This document shows positions 39,933 through 48,108 of a DNA stretch of 64,000 bases, one piece after another. Every line of letters begins with the position of its first letter. The stretch's first letter is position 1. The stretch is from Chitinophagaceae bacterium (lineage in GTDB: Bacteria; Bacteroidota; Bacteroidia; Chitinophagales; Chitinophagaceae): the NCBI GenBank assembly GCA_016720745.1, contig JADKKA010000018.1:1-64000 (forward strand), written 5' to 3'. The translations under genes and the position numbers were made by a program. The notes below the pieces were generated by a model. The model was not told the origin of the DNA, did no database searches, and saw nothing but the letters and a program-made list of their open reading frames with translations.

Positions 39933-39947
39933 TTCCAGTTTTTGGAT
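39933..39947. promoter_or_regulatory. Palindromic candidate activator site TTCCA-N5-TGGAT
   Basis: TTCCA-gtttt-TGGAT matches the window motif TTCC(A/G)-N5-(T/C)GGAA at 9 of 10 positions. It lies 54 bases upstream of the TGGCAC box at 40001. Counterparts stand at 56320, 58017 and 59493. Confidence 0.4.
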
Positions 39948-39972
39948 AATCTACCGCTTGAACAACACTGTA

Positions 39973-39993
39973 AGTAATTGATTATCAATTACT
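39973..39993. repeat. Perfect AT-rich palindrome AGTAATTGA-TTA-TCAATTACT
   Basis: Nine-base arms with a TTA centre, followed two bases later by a T-run (cattttttgg). It can be read as a weak terminator of the lipoprotein gene or as an operator, since it stands 8 bases before the TGGCAC box. Confidence 0.45.
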
Positions 39994-40000
39994 CATTTTT

Positions 40001-40015
40001 TGGCACCGCTTTCGC
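40001..40015 (+). promoter_or_regulatory. Sigma-54-like promoter TGGCAC-N5-TCGC
   Basis: TGGCAC (-24) and TCGC (-12) keep the invariant GG and GC at the 12-base spacing required for RpoN. The ATG of the lone receiver gene follows 22 bases after the -12 box. Confidence 0.5.
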
Positions 40016-40037
40016 CTTCGTTAGCCAAATTCAAAAA

Positions 40038-40439
40038 ATGAACCTGAAAGAAAACGCCATCATCTTTATTGTAGATGATGATCCATTTTGGAGCAGCCTG
40101 CTTACCCAGTTACTGGAAGAACTTGGCTATAACAATATTGTAAAGTTTAAAAATGGACGTGACTGTCTCAACAATATCCATTTCAGACCTTCGCTGGTTT
40201 TCCTGGATTATCAAATGAATGATATGAACGGACTGGATGTATTGAGTCAGATTAACCGAAAGTACCAGGATACCAATGTGGTTTTATGTTCTGCACATGA
40301 AAATATCGGTATCGCAGTGAATGCCATGAAGAACGGCGCTTTTGATTTTATCGTAAAATCAAAATGCAGTCTGAATAAACTGGCAGATCTTATCGCCGAG
40401 ATGAACGAGAACCAGATTTTTGCCGAAAAAGTATTTTAA
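40038..40439 (+). CDS. Stand-alone response regulator receiver protein
   Basis: 133 residues consisting of a single receiver: IIFIVDDDPFWSSLLTQLLE (acidic pocket), SLVFLDYQMNDMNGLDVL (phospho-Asp), VVLCSAHEN (Ser/Thr switch), FIVKSKCS (Lys). No output domain. Its opening (VDDDPFW...GRDCLNNI) resembles the receiver of the NtrC-type regulator at 58 kb (VEDDPWY...GQDCLAKM). It lies under a sigma-54-like promoter. Likely acts by protein contact, perhaps as phosphate carrier or sink. ATG 40038 fits the receiver start. Confidence 0.88.
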   Translation: MNLKENAIIFIVDDDPFWSSLLTQLLEELGYNNIVKFKNGRDCLNNIHFRPSLVFLDYQMNDMNGLDVLSQINRKYQDTNVVLCSAHENIGIAVNAMKNGAFDFIVKSKCSLNKLADLIAEMNENQIFAEKVF

Positions 40440-40447
40440 GCCAGCAC

Positions 40448-41194
40448 ATGCCCTTTACCCCTGCGCATGCTGCCCTGCTGGCTCCCTTAAAAAGAACAAG
40501 GATTCGGATTACAGATACTGCCTTCCTGGCAGGCGCCGTGGTGCCGGACTTCGAAAGCTTTTTGCTGATGCGGAATGCTGAGAAGTTCGGTCACACAACG
40601 GCAGGTATTTTTTTACTGGATCTGCCATTGGCCCTTCTCCTGGCCATTTGCTTTCATACATTTATTAAACAACCCCTGCTGCAGCACCTGCCAGCCAATT
40701 TTCGTTTACGTTTTGAAAACAAAACAGCGAAGAACTGGACCCGTTTTGTGATGCAACAGCCGCTTATTGTTTTGTATTCCTTATTACTGGGTACCGGTAG
40801 TCACCTGCTTTGGGATGGTTTTACCCATGAGGGCGGATTTTTTGTCAACCTCTTTCCCGTTCTTCTTTATAATATTAAAAGTCTCGATTACAAACCTGTG
40901 TTTTTTGTGGTACAGGTTATTTCCAGTGTGTGGGGTACCTGGTTTGTATGGAACCGGATTCAGGACATCCGTCCGGATGAAGAAGCAGTTCCTCATCATA
41001 AAATCAATTATAACTACTGGTTATTGATCATCCTGTCAGCAATGATCATTCTTTTTTCCCGCTTTATTTTTTCTGCTGTCCGGCTTACCAATGCCGATTG
41101 GGTCAAAGCGGCCATCGGTTCCATCATCTATGGAACCGCTCTCGTATCTGCAGGTTGGAGTCTGTATCTCCGCAATAAAAAAAGGGCCGCATAA
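40448..41194 (+). CDS. DUF4184 family integral membrane protein
   Basis: MPFTPAHAALLAPLKRTRIR, then LAGAVVPDFESFLLMRN and GTGSHLLWDGFTHEGGFFVN. These are the conserved HA, PDF and HLLWDxxTH motifs of DUF4184, which suggest a membrane metal site. Six or so membrane helices; 248 residues, intact. Starts 8 bases after the receiver gene. Its last codons form one arm of the opposite-strand terminator. Function unknown. Confidence 0.85.
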   Translation: MPFTPAHAALLAPLKRTRIRITDTAFLAGAVVPDFESFLLMRNAEKFGHTTAGIFLLDLPLALLLAICFHTFIKQPLLQHLPANFRLRFENKTAKNWTRFVMQQPLIVLYSLLLGTGSHLLWDGFTHEGGFFVNLFPVLLYNIKSLDYKPVFFVVQVISSVWGTWFVWNRIQDIRPDEEAVPHHKINYNYWLLIILSAMIILFSRFIFSAVRLTNADWVKAAIGSIIYGTALVSAGWSLYLRNKKRAA

Positions 41195-41201
41195 AGCGGC
41201 C
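41177..41201 (-). terminator. Intrinsic terminator of the EPS operon
   Basis: Read on the minus strand: GGCCGC-TTTAT-GCGGCC followed by CTTTTTTT. It lies 31 bases beyond the stop of the last EPS gene and overlaps the 3' end (including the TAA) of the convergent DUF4184 gene. Confidence 0.85.
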
Positions 41202-41232
41202 ACTTCTCTATATACAACCACCTAACCTTCAT

Positions 41233-42423
41233 TTACTCTGCCCTTTTAGCCCTTTCCCAGTTCACCGACTGATTCCCTTTCAGGTAGCGGCGCAATCCCA
41301 GGAATACGGAAAGATTCATGATAAAGAAATAATAAGGCACAAAGAGCAGTTTCACCCGGGTGGACCGGTTCTCCAGGAACCAACCGGTTAATGCTGCTAT
41401 ATAAAATAAAACCTGCAGCCAGAATAAGGTTGAATAAAATCCCCAGTCGAAAAGGCCTTCCTGTACCGCCAGTATCCAGCCTGCCGGTATCAGCAATAAA
41501 AGACAAAGCGGGGTGATCGTCCAGCGCAAAACCCGGTGTGAGATGTACTGGAAGGACAGTTTACCATATTTGAAAATATTGAGAAGGGAACGCAATCTTA
41601 CCACCGACTGGATGCCGCCTGCTGAAATGCGGATTTTTCTTTTTAGTTCTTCCTTTACATTAGCTGAAGCAGATTCAATGGCATAGGCTTCCGGATCATA
41701 CTGTATCGTAAATCCCTTTTGTGCTACCCGTAATGAGATTACAAAATCATCAAGCAGGGTATCCTTCTCCACTTCCTGGTATAGTTCCGTACGGATGGCA
41801 AACAGTTCACCAGCTGCTCCTACCACAGAATATAATTCTGCATCCCATTTCTTCAAAGCAGATTCGTATTTCCAGTACAATCCCTCACCGGCACCCGAGG
41901 CCGTATCGCTGTTTTTATCCTGTATTCTTTTTTCACCCGATACACAGCCCACTTTTTCATCACTGAAAAGCCTGACAATTCTCCGGACCGATTCACGGCC
42001 CAGCATGGTATTGGCATCACTAAAAATCACGATCGGTGTTTCCACCAGTTTCATTCCGCGGTTCATGGCGCCGATTTTTCCGTTTCGGGCAGGATCATGT
42101 AATACGGTTGCTTCTTTATAATCTGTCAGTACCTGGTTGGTGCCATCATCGGATCCATCTGTAACCCAAAGAATCGTAAGCTTATCCTTCGGATAATCCA
42201 GTTCCAGGCTGTTCTTCATTTTTGCCGCTACATAATCCTTTTCATTATAAGCAGCAATGAACAGCGTAACCGCTGGCTCATATGACTGATTGGCCACGAC
42301 CTTTTTATTCAAGCGGAGTACCCGGCGGATTTTAACCAGTGCATACAAGAGGATGCCATATCCCACATAGGTATACACAACAATCCCTGCGAGTATCCAA
42401 AAAATAATTGCTACTGTTTTCAT
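41233..42423 (-). CDS. Membrane glycosyltransferase, family 2
   Basis: Processive-type GT2: FIAAYNEKDYVAAKMKNSLE, LWVTDGSDDGTN and FSDANTMLG (DxN/DxD-type). ASGAGEGLYWKYESALKKW and a hydrophobic C-terminus with three or four helices follow. One N-terminal helix (KTVAIIFWILAGIVVYTYVG). Last gene of the EPS operon. The start is ATG 42423; the frame opens earlier with TTG only. Adds a sugar to the lipid-linked repeat unit, donor unknown. Confidence 0.9.
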   Translation of the reverse strand: MKTVAIIFWILAGIVVYTYVGYGILLYALVKIRRVLRLNKKVVANQSYEPAVTLFIAAYNEKDYVAAKMKNSLELDYPKDKLTILWVTDGSDDGTNQVLTDYKEATVLHDPARNGKIGAMNRGMKLVETPIVIFSDANTMLGRESVRRIVRLFSDEKVGCVSGEKRIQDKNSDTASGAGEGLYWKYESALKKWDAELYSVVGAAGELFAIRTELYQEVEKDTLLDDFVISLRVAQKGFTIQYDPEAYAIESASANVKEELKRKIRISAGGIQSVVRLRSLLNIFKYGKLSFQYISHRVLRWTITPLCLLLLIPAGWILAVQEGLFDWGFYSTLFWLQVLFYIAALTGWFLENRSTRVKLLFVPYYFFIMNLSVFLGLRRYLKGNQSVNWERAKRAE

Positions 42424-42437
42424 GGTGGGGGTATTGA

Positions 42438-43613
42438 TCAAACTGATAATTTCAGTTTATAATGATGTTGTTTATTTGTCTTGATGTATTGTGTTAGTAC
42501 CGCTGCGGCCATTCCACTCCAGGAAAATATCCGGGCCTGTACAAGACCGGCTTCTATCATTTGCTGACTTTTTGTTTTACTGGAGCTGATGGCCTGCATC
42601 GCACCGGTAATAGAGGCAGGATTAAACGGATCAATCAGTAAAGCCGCTGCACCGGCTACTTCGGGCATGGAAGAAGTATTGGAAGTAATGACTGGCGCTC
42701 CGCAAGCCATGGCTTCAATGATGGGAATCCCAAAGCTTTCACGCAATGATGGATAGAGAAATAATTCACACTGGCTGTAAATAGCCGGCAGATCCTTATT
42801 GTTCACATAACCGGTAAGGTGGATCTGGTTAATCAGTTCCGGTGCTTCAATAGAATCAAGCAGGCGGGCCAATTCGGTCTGGTCATAATCAATCATCACC
42901 AGCTGAACCCCGTTTCCTTCGCGTTTGCAGTAGTCGGCATATGCTTTTAATACACCGATTGTATTTTTCTTGGGATGGGTATTCCCCAGAAAAAAGAAAT
43001 AACGGTCAGGCAAATGATATTGCTCTTTTACCCGCTGCAATAAAGCAGGATCGGTAACCGGCTGAAAGTAATCGCTTACCCCGTTATAAACCGTGAGTAA
43101 TTTTTCCTCATCATGTATATCAAAGAATGCGGCAATTCTTTCTTTTTCATAATTAGAAACAGTGATGATCTTTTTACATTTCCGGATCAGCCGGGGCACA
43201 ATCAGGTGCCGGTAGATATTCCCGAATTTCTGGTAACGGGAACCAGCTCCCCGCAACAATTGCCATACGGAGCTTTCCATAAAAATAATATCATGCAAAG
43301 TGAGTACCAGTGGAATGGAACTAAAGAGCGGGGCTGTATTACTGGTGCAGTGCAATAGTTCACAACCATATTTTTTAGCCGCTCTTGGCAACAATACCTG
43401 CTCCCAGTAAGGATAGGGTCCTCCGGCAATTTCAATAATCCTGAAATTGGCAGTTTCCTGAATCACAGTATGATCTTCATCAGGTTTTACAAAAACGAAA
43501 TATTCATTTTCTTTATCAACCAGCTGCAGGTGGCGGATCAATTCCAGGGCCACCATGTCCATGCCATGTTTTTTCTTTCTGAATATTCGTTGTGCTTCGA
43601 TTCCGATTTTCAT
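42438..43613 (-). CDS. Glycosyltransferase, GT4 family
   Basis: GT-B fold enzyme: MKIGIEAQRIFRKKKHGMDM at the N-terminus, VYNGVSDYFQP, FFLGNTHPKKNTIGVLKAY, and the C-terminal donor-binding FLYPSLRESFGIPIIEAMAC with the EX7E pattern. 391 residues, intact. Within the EPS operon, 14 bases upstream of the final GT2 gene. Retaining transferase using an NDP-sugar; specificity unknown. Confidence 0.92.
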   Translation of the reverse strand: MKIGIEAQRIFRKKKHGMDMVALELIRHLQLVDKENEYFVFVKPDEDHTVIQETANFRIIEIAGGPYPYWEQVLLPRAAKKYGCELLHCTSNTAPLFSSIPLVLTLHDIIFMESSVWQLLRGAGSRYQKFGNIYRHLIVPRLIRKCKKIITVSNYEKERIAAFFDIHDEEKLLTVYNGVSDYFQPVTDPALLQRVKEQYHLPDRYFFFLGNTHPKKNTIGVLKAYADYCKREGNGVQLVMIDYDQTELARLLDSIEAPELINQIHLTGYVNNKDLPAIYSQCELFLYPSLRESFGIPIIEAMACGAPVITSNTSSMPEVAGAAALLIDPFNPASITGAMQAISSSKTKSQQMIEAGLVQARIFSWSGMAAAVLTQYIKTNKQHHYKLKLSV

Positions 43614-43630
43614 AAAAGGGTATTAAATGT

Positions 43631-44695
43631 TTATTTGATCAGCAGTTTCCGGATGCGGTTATAGACGACTACTTCCAGCAGATATGAAAACAGGATCATG
43701 ATCAGGATATACAGGCCATACTCCACTACCGGGTTACTGATAAAATGAAGATAGCCGGCTTCCACTACCAGGTAGTGATGAGAGATATAAATGACATAAG
43801 AAGATGGAGCCAGGTATTTAAAAATTTCAAAACTGTAGTGAAAACCCACCCAGTTCAGTTTCTTCCAGGCAACGGCTCCAAATAAAACCATCAGTGCAAA
43901 TACAAAGTGACGCAGTTCCACAAAAGGATAAGCTACCAGCGGATAACTGTACACTTTGGTATAAGCATAATTAATGTACAGATTGAGGCCAAGTATAACC
44001 GTGATAATGCCCAGTACAGCGGCATAAGGCAGGATAGCCTTGAAATTTATTTCTTTCTTTTTCAGGTACAGATCGGCAAACTGCACCCCAATCCACCAGA
44101 TCGCAAAATACATGACCAGGCGGTTGAGGATAAAAGGATAAACCAGGTAGGTCAGTGCCGCAGTAATCGTGAGTACGTTCACCCAGAAATTCAGTTTGGC
44201 AGATGGCACTTTTTTACTGAGAACAAAAAAGAGCATGTAAAACCACCACTCATAGGACAATGACCAGAGTACCCCGTTCCCCATATAAGTGCCGGAAACC
44301 ACATTGGGTTTTTGAGACACCACATCCTGCAACATAAAAATATTTCCCAGCAGGGTAGGCAGATCCGCTGATACCCAGCCCCCTTCCTGCTGACATTTGA
44401 TCAGGTATCCCAGCAGAAAAATAAAGAGCAGGGGAATATAGAGCCGGATAAAACGACGGATAAAATAATAACGAAAACTTTTATCAGCCGAGCGCTCCCA
44501 GGTGTATTTGATCACAAAACCGGAAAGAGCAAAAAACACAATCACCGCTTCCGGTCCAAAACGAAAGATAGCGCCGATATTCAGGCCCCCAAGTTCAATG
44601 CGTTGGGGAAGGGTATGAAATAAGACCACATACAGGGCTGCAAAGCCACGCACCGCTTCCAGTTTCTCCAGCCTGTTATTTTTTACCGTACTCAT
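43631..44695 (-). CDS. Acyltransferase family 3 (OafA/WecH type)
   Basis: About ten membrane helices. Starts NRLEKLEAVRGFAALYVVLF HTLP, with the catalytic His of the R-G-x-A-x-x-x-V-x-x-H motif, then VIVFFALSGFVIKYTWE and YYFIRRFIRLYIPLLFIFLL. 354 residues, intact. Should O-acetylate (or otherwise acylate) sugars of the EPS repeat unit at the membrane. Confidence 0.92.
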   Translation of the reverse strand: MSTVKNNRLEKLEAVRGFAALYVVLFHTLPQRIELGGLNIGAIFRFGPEAVIVFFALSGFVIKYTWERSADKSFRYYFIRRFIRLYIPLLFIFLLGYLIKCQQEGGWVSADLPTLLGNIFMLQDVVSQKPNVVSGTYMGNGVLWSLSYEWWFYMLFFVLSKKVPSAKLNFWVNVLTITAALTYLVYPFILNRLVMYFAIWWIGVQFADLYLKKKEINFKAILPYAAVLGIITVILGLNLYINYAYTKVYSYPLVAYPFVELRHFVFALMVLFGAVAWKKLNWVGFHYSFEIFKYLAPSSYVIYISHHYLVVEAGYLHFISNPVVEYGLYILIMILFSYLLEVVVYNRIRKLLIK

Positions 44696-44710
44696 GTCAA
44701 ATCAGATTAA

Positions 44711-45898
44711 TCAGTGTGAACCAGTTGTATGTTTGGTATGAATAAATGTTTTATTGGCACCACGGATTTTCAGTAATGACAGCAGCATCATAAAAGCACC
44801 CCGGGGCAAACCGGCCACCGCTGCTAGTGTTTTACTGTTGTAAAATGAACGCGGCACCGATATCAGTAATGAAAAAATACAGGCCAATGCCAGGATGATC
44901 CAGTTCATGGAATAGAAAAAGGAAAGTCCGAGGATTCCATTGGTAACGGCAAACGCAGTTCCCAATAAAACCACTCCTGCCAGCAACAAAATCCTTGGTG
45001 GCTGAATGAACTGAATGGCTTTATCAAAATAATCCAGGTTGCCTTTCAGCAGTAAATGTTTGCATGCATCGGGAAATCCGGTCCGGAAATAATGAAACTG
45101 GGCAGACAGCCAACGGCGGCGTTGGTTGCCAAAAACATCCGCTTCCTGAATTTTTTCATCATAGACCATCGCATCATCCAGATAAGCAATCTTTATACGC
45201 TCTTTCAGCATTTTCAACTCAATCTCTTTATCAAACCCTCCCACGGCATGAACCTGACTCATCATGGATTTAAAAAATCCGTATTCAAATGCCATCCCGG
45301 AACCGATAATGGCAGAGGAGAGTCCCGCCGCCCGATGCCCCTTGCGGAAAATATGATTGTTGATTTCTTCGCTGGCTGCATCGAGTATGGCCCATGAATT
45401 ATTCAGGTTCTTCGCCCGACGATGTCCCTGCACAGCGATATAACCTTTATCGAAAGCTGCATTGATTTTAGCCAGAAAATCGGATGCCATGATATTATCT
45501 GCATCCAGCACTACCGCAATATCATAAGGCACTCTCAGGGCTTCCATGGCGCGGTTCAGGGCCTTTGACTTGGTGCTTTTTTCGAATTGCACTTCAATGA
45601 GTTTAACAGGAAGTCCCCTTAATATTTGCAGGGTTTCTTCTTTGAATGAATCAGCAATCACCACCACATCATACATCCCCATCGGGTATTGCTGTTGCAG
45701 GGCCGAAATAGCTACTTCGGTAATAACCGCATCTTCCTTATAGCCGGGAATAAATATGGCCATCTTCCTGAACTTCACCGGGTTTCCCAGTTTGGGTTCC
45801 CGGTAAAAAAGACCGGCTACTGCAAAAAACAAAATATACAGGGTGGCCAGGGAGAGCAGACCCAGTAATATATATTGTATCGTTATATAAATGCTCAT
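44711..45898 (-). CDS. Membrane glycosyltransferase, family 2 (cellulose-synthase-like)
   Basis: GT2 with IFIPGYKEDAVITEVAISAL, VVLDADNIMASDFL (DxD), GSGMAFEYGFF and NQRRRWLSAQFHYF (the QxxRW acceptor motif). Hydrophobic helices lie at both ends. 395 residues. The QRRRW motif suggests relation to processive synthases, but in a Wzx/Wzy operon it more likely acts on the lipid-linked unit. Confidence 0.9.
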   Translation of the reverse strand: MSIYITIQYILLGLLSLATLYILFFAVAGLFYREPKLGNPVKFRKMAIFIPGYKEDAVITEVAISALQQQYPMGMYDVVVIADSFKEETLQILRGLPVKLIEVQFEKSTKSKALNRAMEALRVPYDIAVVLDADNIMASDFLAKINAAFDKGYIAVQGHRRAKNLNNSWAILDAASEEINNHIFRKGHRAAGLSSAIIGSGMAFEYGFFKSMMSQVHAVGGFDKEIELKMLKERIKIAYLDDAMVYDEKIQEADVFGNQRRRWLSAQFHYFRTGFPDACKHLLLKGNLDYFDKAIQFIQPPRILLLAGVVLLGTAFAVTNGILGLSFFYSMNWIILALACIFSLLISVPRSFYNSKTLAAVAGLPRGAFMMLLSLLKIRGANKTFIHTKHTTGSH

Positions 45899-45905
45899 AG
45901 TATTA

Positions 45906-46907
45906 TTATTTGGAATGGGCGGTCTTGTGCAGTACCGGAACGTTTACACTGGTCGAACGGCCTGAAGCAGGTTTGATCTTCCGGATCCTGTTCCTGACTT
46001 TCAATGCATACTTCCGCAGGAAGGGCAGGTATTTTCCGCTTTTGATATTATACATCAGGGATTCTGATTTGAATATCATTTCGAAATTGGCTGTGCAAAG
46101 CACCGGCTTACCTGTGAGACGATTGATTTCATATGCCTGGTTCAGTTCGCTTTCCACAAACAACACATAGTTGCCGGACTTATAAGTATTTGCTTTATGC
46201 GATCCATGGTTATTGGCTTTCTGCCTGGCCTTCATATCCGGCAGATCCAGCATCACCAGCTGGTTGTACTTGATATTATTTGCCTTCAGCCAGATTTCTG
46301 TTTCAGGCCTGTATTTCTCCAGACGGGAAGTAACAATGGTTCCAATCCTGCTGCCGGGAATAAAGAGTGGTTTGGCATTGAGCAGGAATTCACGGTATTT
46401 AGGACCATCATCATTTTGCTCCGGAAGCGGATCAGCACATAATACACCATCAATATCAAAACAGGCTTTTTCCAGGGTACTGTGATTCATGATATTCCAC
46501 TGGAAATAACGGGGCAGGGGTACGGTTTCAAAATAGTAGTCCACCGTTTTCTCTTTTCCTGGCGCCATAAATACGGCACAGTACTCAATGGTAAACTGAG
46601 CAGACAGATGCGCCAGTTTCTCTTTTACTTCTTCCATAGCCGCTCCGGAAGCCACACTGTCTTCCACGACAAGGATTTTCTTAAAATCTTTGATATCAAA
46701 AAACTGACCCCTGGCACCAGCTTTATAAATATGTCCGTTGATAAAGGAATGAATATCCGTAAAAGGTTTATTCAGATAGAGTGCCAGCAAATTAGCCGGC
46801 ATCATTCCGCTGCGGGGGACACCTACGATCAGATCAAAATCGCGCGGAAGGATATGCAGTCGCTGCAATATCACATTGTTGAGGTCTGAAATACTCCTGT
46901 AGTTCAT
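45906..46907 (-). CDS. Phosphoribosyltransferase-like domain fused to HAD-like phosphatase domain
   Basis: The N-terminal 150 residues form a type I PRTase: DFDLIVGVPRSGMMPANLLA, and the PRPP loop ILVVEDSVASGAAMEEVK. The second half begins ACFDIDGVLCADPLPEQNDD, HAD motif I with DxDGV, followed by GTIVTSRLEKYRPETEIWLK (motif II and cap) and VLFVESELNQAYEINR (motif IV-like). The fusion lies in an EPS operon between glycosyltransferases. It may transfer or remove phosphate or ribose-phosphate groups on precursors, or be a regulator; this is inference. 333 residues, intact. Confidence 0.82.
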   Translation of the reverse strand: MNYRSISDLNNVILQRLHILPRDFDLIVGVPRSGMMPANLLALYLNKPFTDIHSFINGHIYKAGARGQFFDIKDFKKILVVEDSVASGAAMEEVKEKLAHLSAQFTIEYCAVFMAPGKEKTVDYYFETVPLPRYFQWNIMNHSTLEKACFDIDGVLCADPLPEQNDDGPKYREFLLNAKPLFIPGSRIGTIVTSRLEKYRPETEIWLKANNIKYNQLVMLDLPDMKARQKANNHGSHKANTYKSGNYVLFVESELNQAYEINRLTGKPVLCTANFEMIFKSESLMYNIKSGKYLPFLRKYALKVRNRIRKIKPASGRSTSVNVPVLHKTAHSK

Positions 46908-46912
46908 AATAC

Positions 46913-48103
46913 TTATTTTAATTTTTCACTGATATGGTTATAGATCGCCTGCACATTGTTCTCCCATGAATGAGAGCGGGCAAAACGGATTCTTTCTTCC
47001 TGTACCGACGGATTGTTTTCTGCCAGTGCTTTTTCAATCGCCTGTACATACTCCGTTGCATTGTTGCAGAGGAATACATGGTCTTTAAATAATTCCATCG
47101 TACCGGTACGGGTTGCCACTACTGGTTTTCCCATGGCCAGGTATTCATCCACTTTTCTGGGATAATTACCCATGGTGATTTCATTTACCTGCTGGGGATT
47201 CAGACAAACATCAAGCGCTGCCATAAAAGCGGGTACCCTGTTCTTGGCTACACTTCCTGTGAAGTACACATTGGGCAGTTGGTGCAATGCATGTGATTTG
47301 AAAACAGCATCTTCCCCGCCAATCATTACAAAGGAGTACATCGGTTTGCTTTGGGCCATGGCAGCAATCAGGTCCGGATCTAGGCGCATACTGTTGATAT
47401 CGCCGATATAACCAATCCGCGGATGTGGGATATGTTGTAGTTCTTCAGGTTCAGCAAAAGCGAGCGCCGGATCATAGGCGGAGAGATCAACACCCTGACC
47501 CACATCAAAACTATTGGCATTGAACTGCCGGGCAAAGGAAGCCAGCTGCGGAGAATTACATACCACGAGATCACTTTTGCCTATCAGCTTGGGTTCCAGT
47601 CTGCCCACATGTTTTTTCCAGTAAGGGAAAGGCTGCAGGTTATCACGACGGTAATACACGGTTAAGGCAGCACCCAGCATTTCTTTGGCGAAATAGCTGC
47701 GGTAAATATCATTGTCAATAAAATGAATCGGGTTACTAAATCCAAGTTCTGTTGATTTGCGGCTGATATACCGGAATATTTTCCGGTTGTTTCTTTTATT
47801 GACAGCATCAAACATAACGCCATCTGGTATTCCATTTACCGACCAGATAAAGAAGGGAAAATCCAGGACCCAGAGATTTTCATTGATCTGACGAACCGGT
47901 TCTTTCTTTCTTTTTAATACTTCCATCCGGTGCCTGGTTTCAGGCGTGGGTTTATTGCGGTAGATGGTCATCATGTCCAGCGGACTGTTCACATAGAGCA
48001 CCCGGTTATGACGCGACATTTCTTTTGCAATATCAATGGCATTGGAGCCAATTGGAATATCCCATGATTGTAAACCGGTGATGATGATGTCTTTTCCTTT
48101 CAT
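46913..48103 (-). CDS. Glycosyltransferase (GT4-like, GT-B fold)
   Basis: IIITGLQSWDIPIGSNAIDI at the N-terminus, KSDLVVCNSPQLASFARQFN, VGQGVDLSAYDP, PRIGYIGDINSMRLDPDLIA, and a C-terminal NYPRKVDEYLAMGKPVVATR. This is the usual donor-binding region, with the K-x-x-E-Y-L-A-M-G-K-P motif. 396 residues, intact. Within the EPS operon with 5-base spacings on both sides. Confidence 0.9.
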   Translation of the reverse strand: MKGKDIIITGLQSWDIPIGSNAIDIAKEMSRHNRVLYVNSPLDMMTIYRNKPTPETRHRMEVLKRKKEPVRQINENLWVLDFPFFIWSVNGIPDGVMFDAVNKRNNRKIFRYISRKSTELGFSNPIHFIDNDIYRSYFAKEMLGAALTVYYRRDNLQPFPYWKKHVGRLEPKLIGKSDLVVCNSPQLASFARQFNANSFDVGQGVDLSAYDPALAFAEPEELQHIPHPRIGYIGDINSMRLDPDLIAAMAQSKPMYSFVMIGGEDAVFKSHALHQLPNVYFTGSVAKNRVPAFMAALDVCLNPQQVNEITMGNYPRKVDEYLAMGKPVVATRTGTMELFKDHVFLCNNATEYVQAIEKALAENNPSVQEERIRFARSHSWENNVQAIYNHISEKLK

Positions 48104-48108
48104 ACGAA

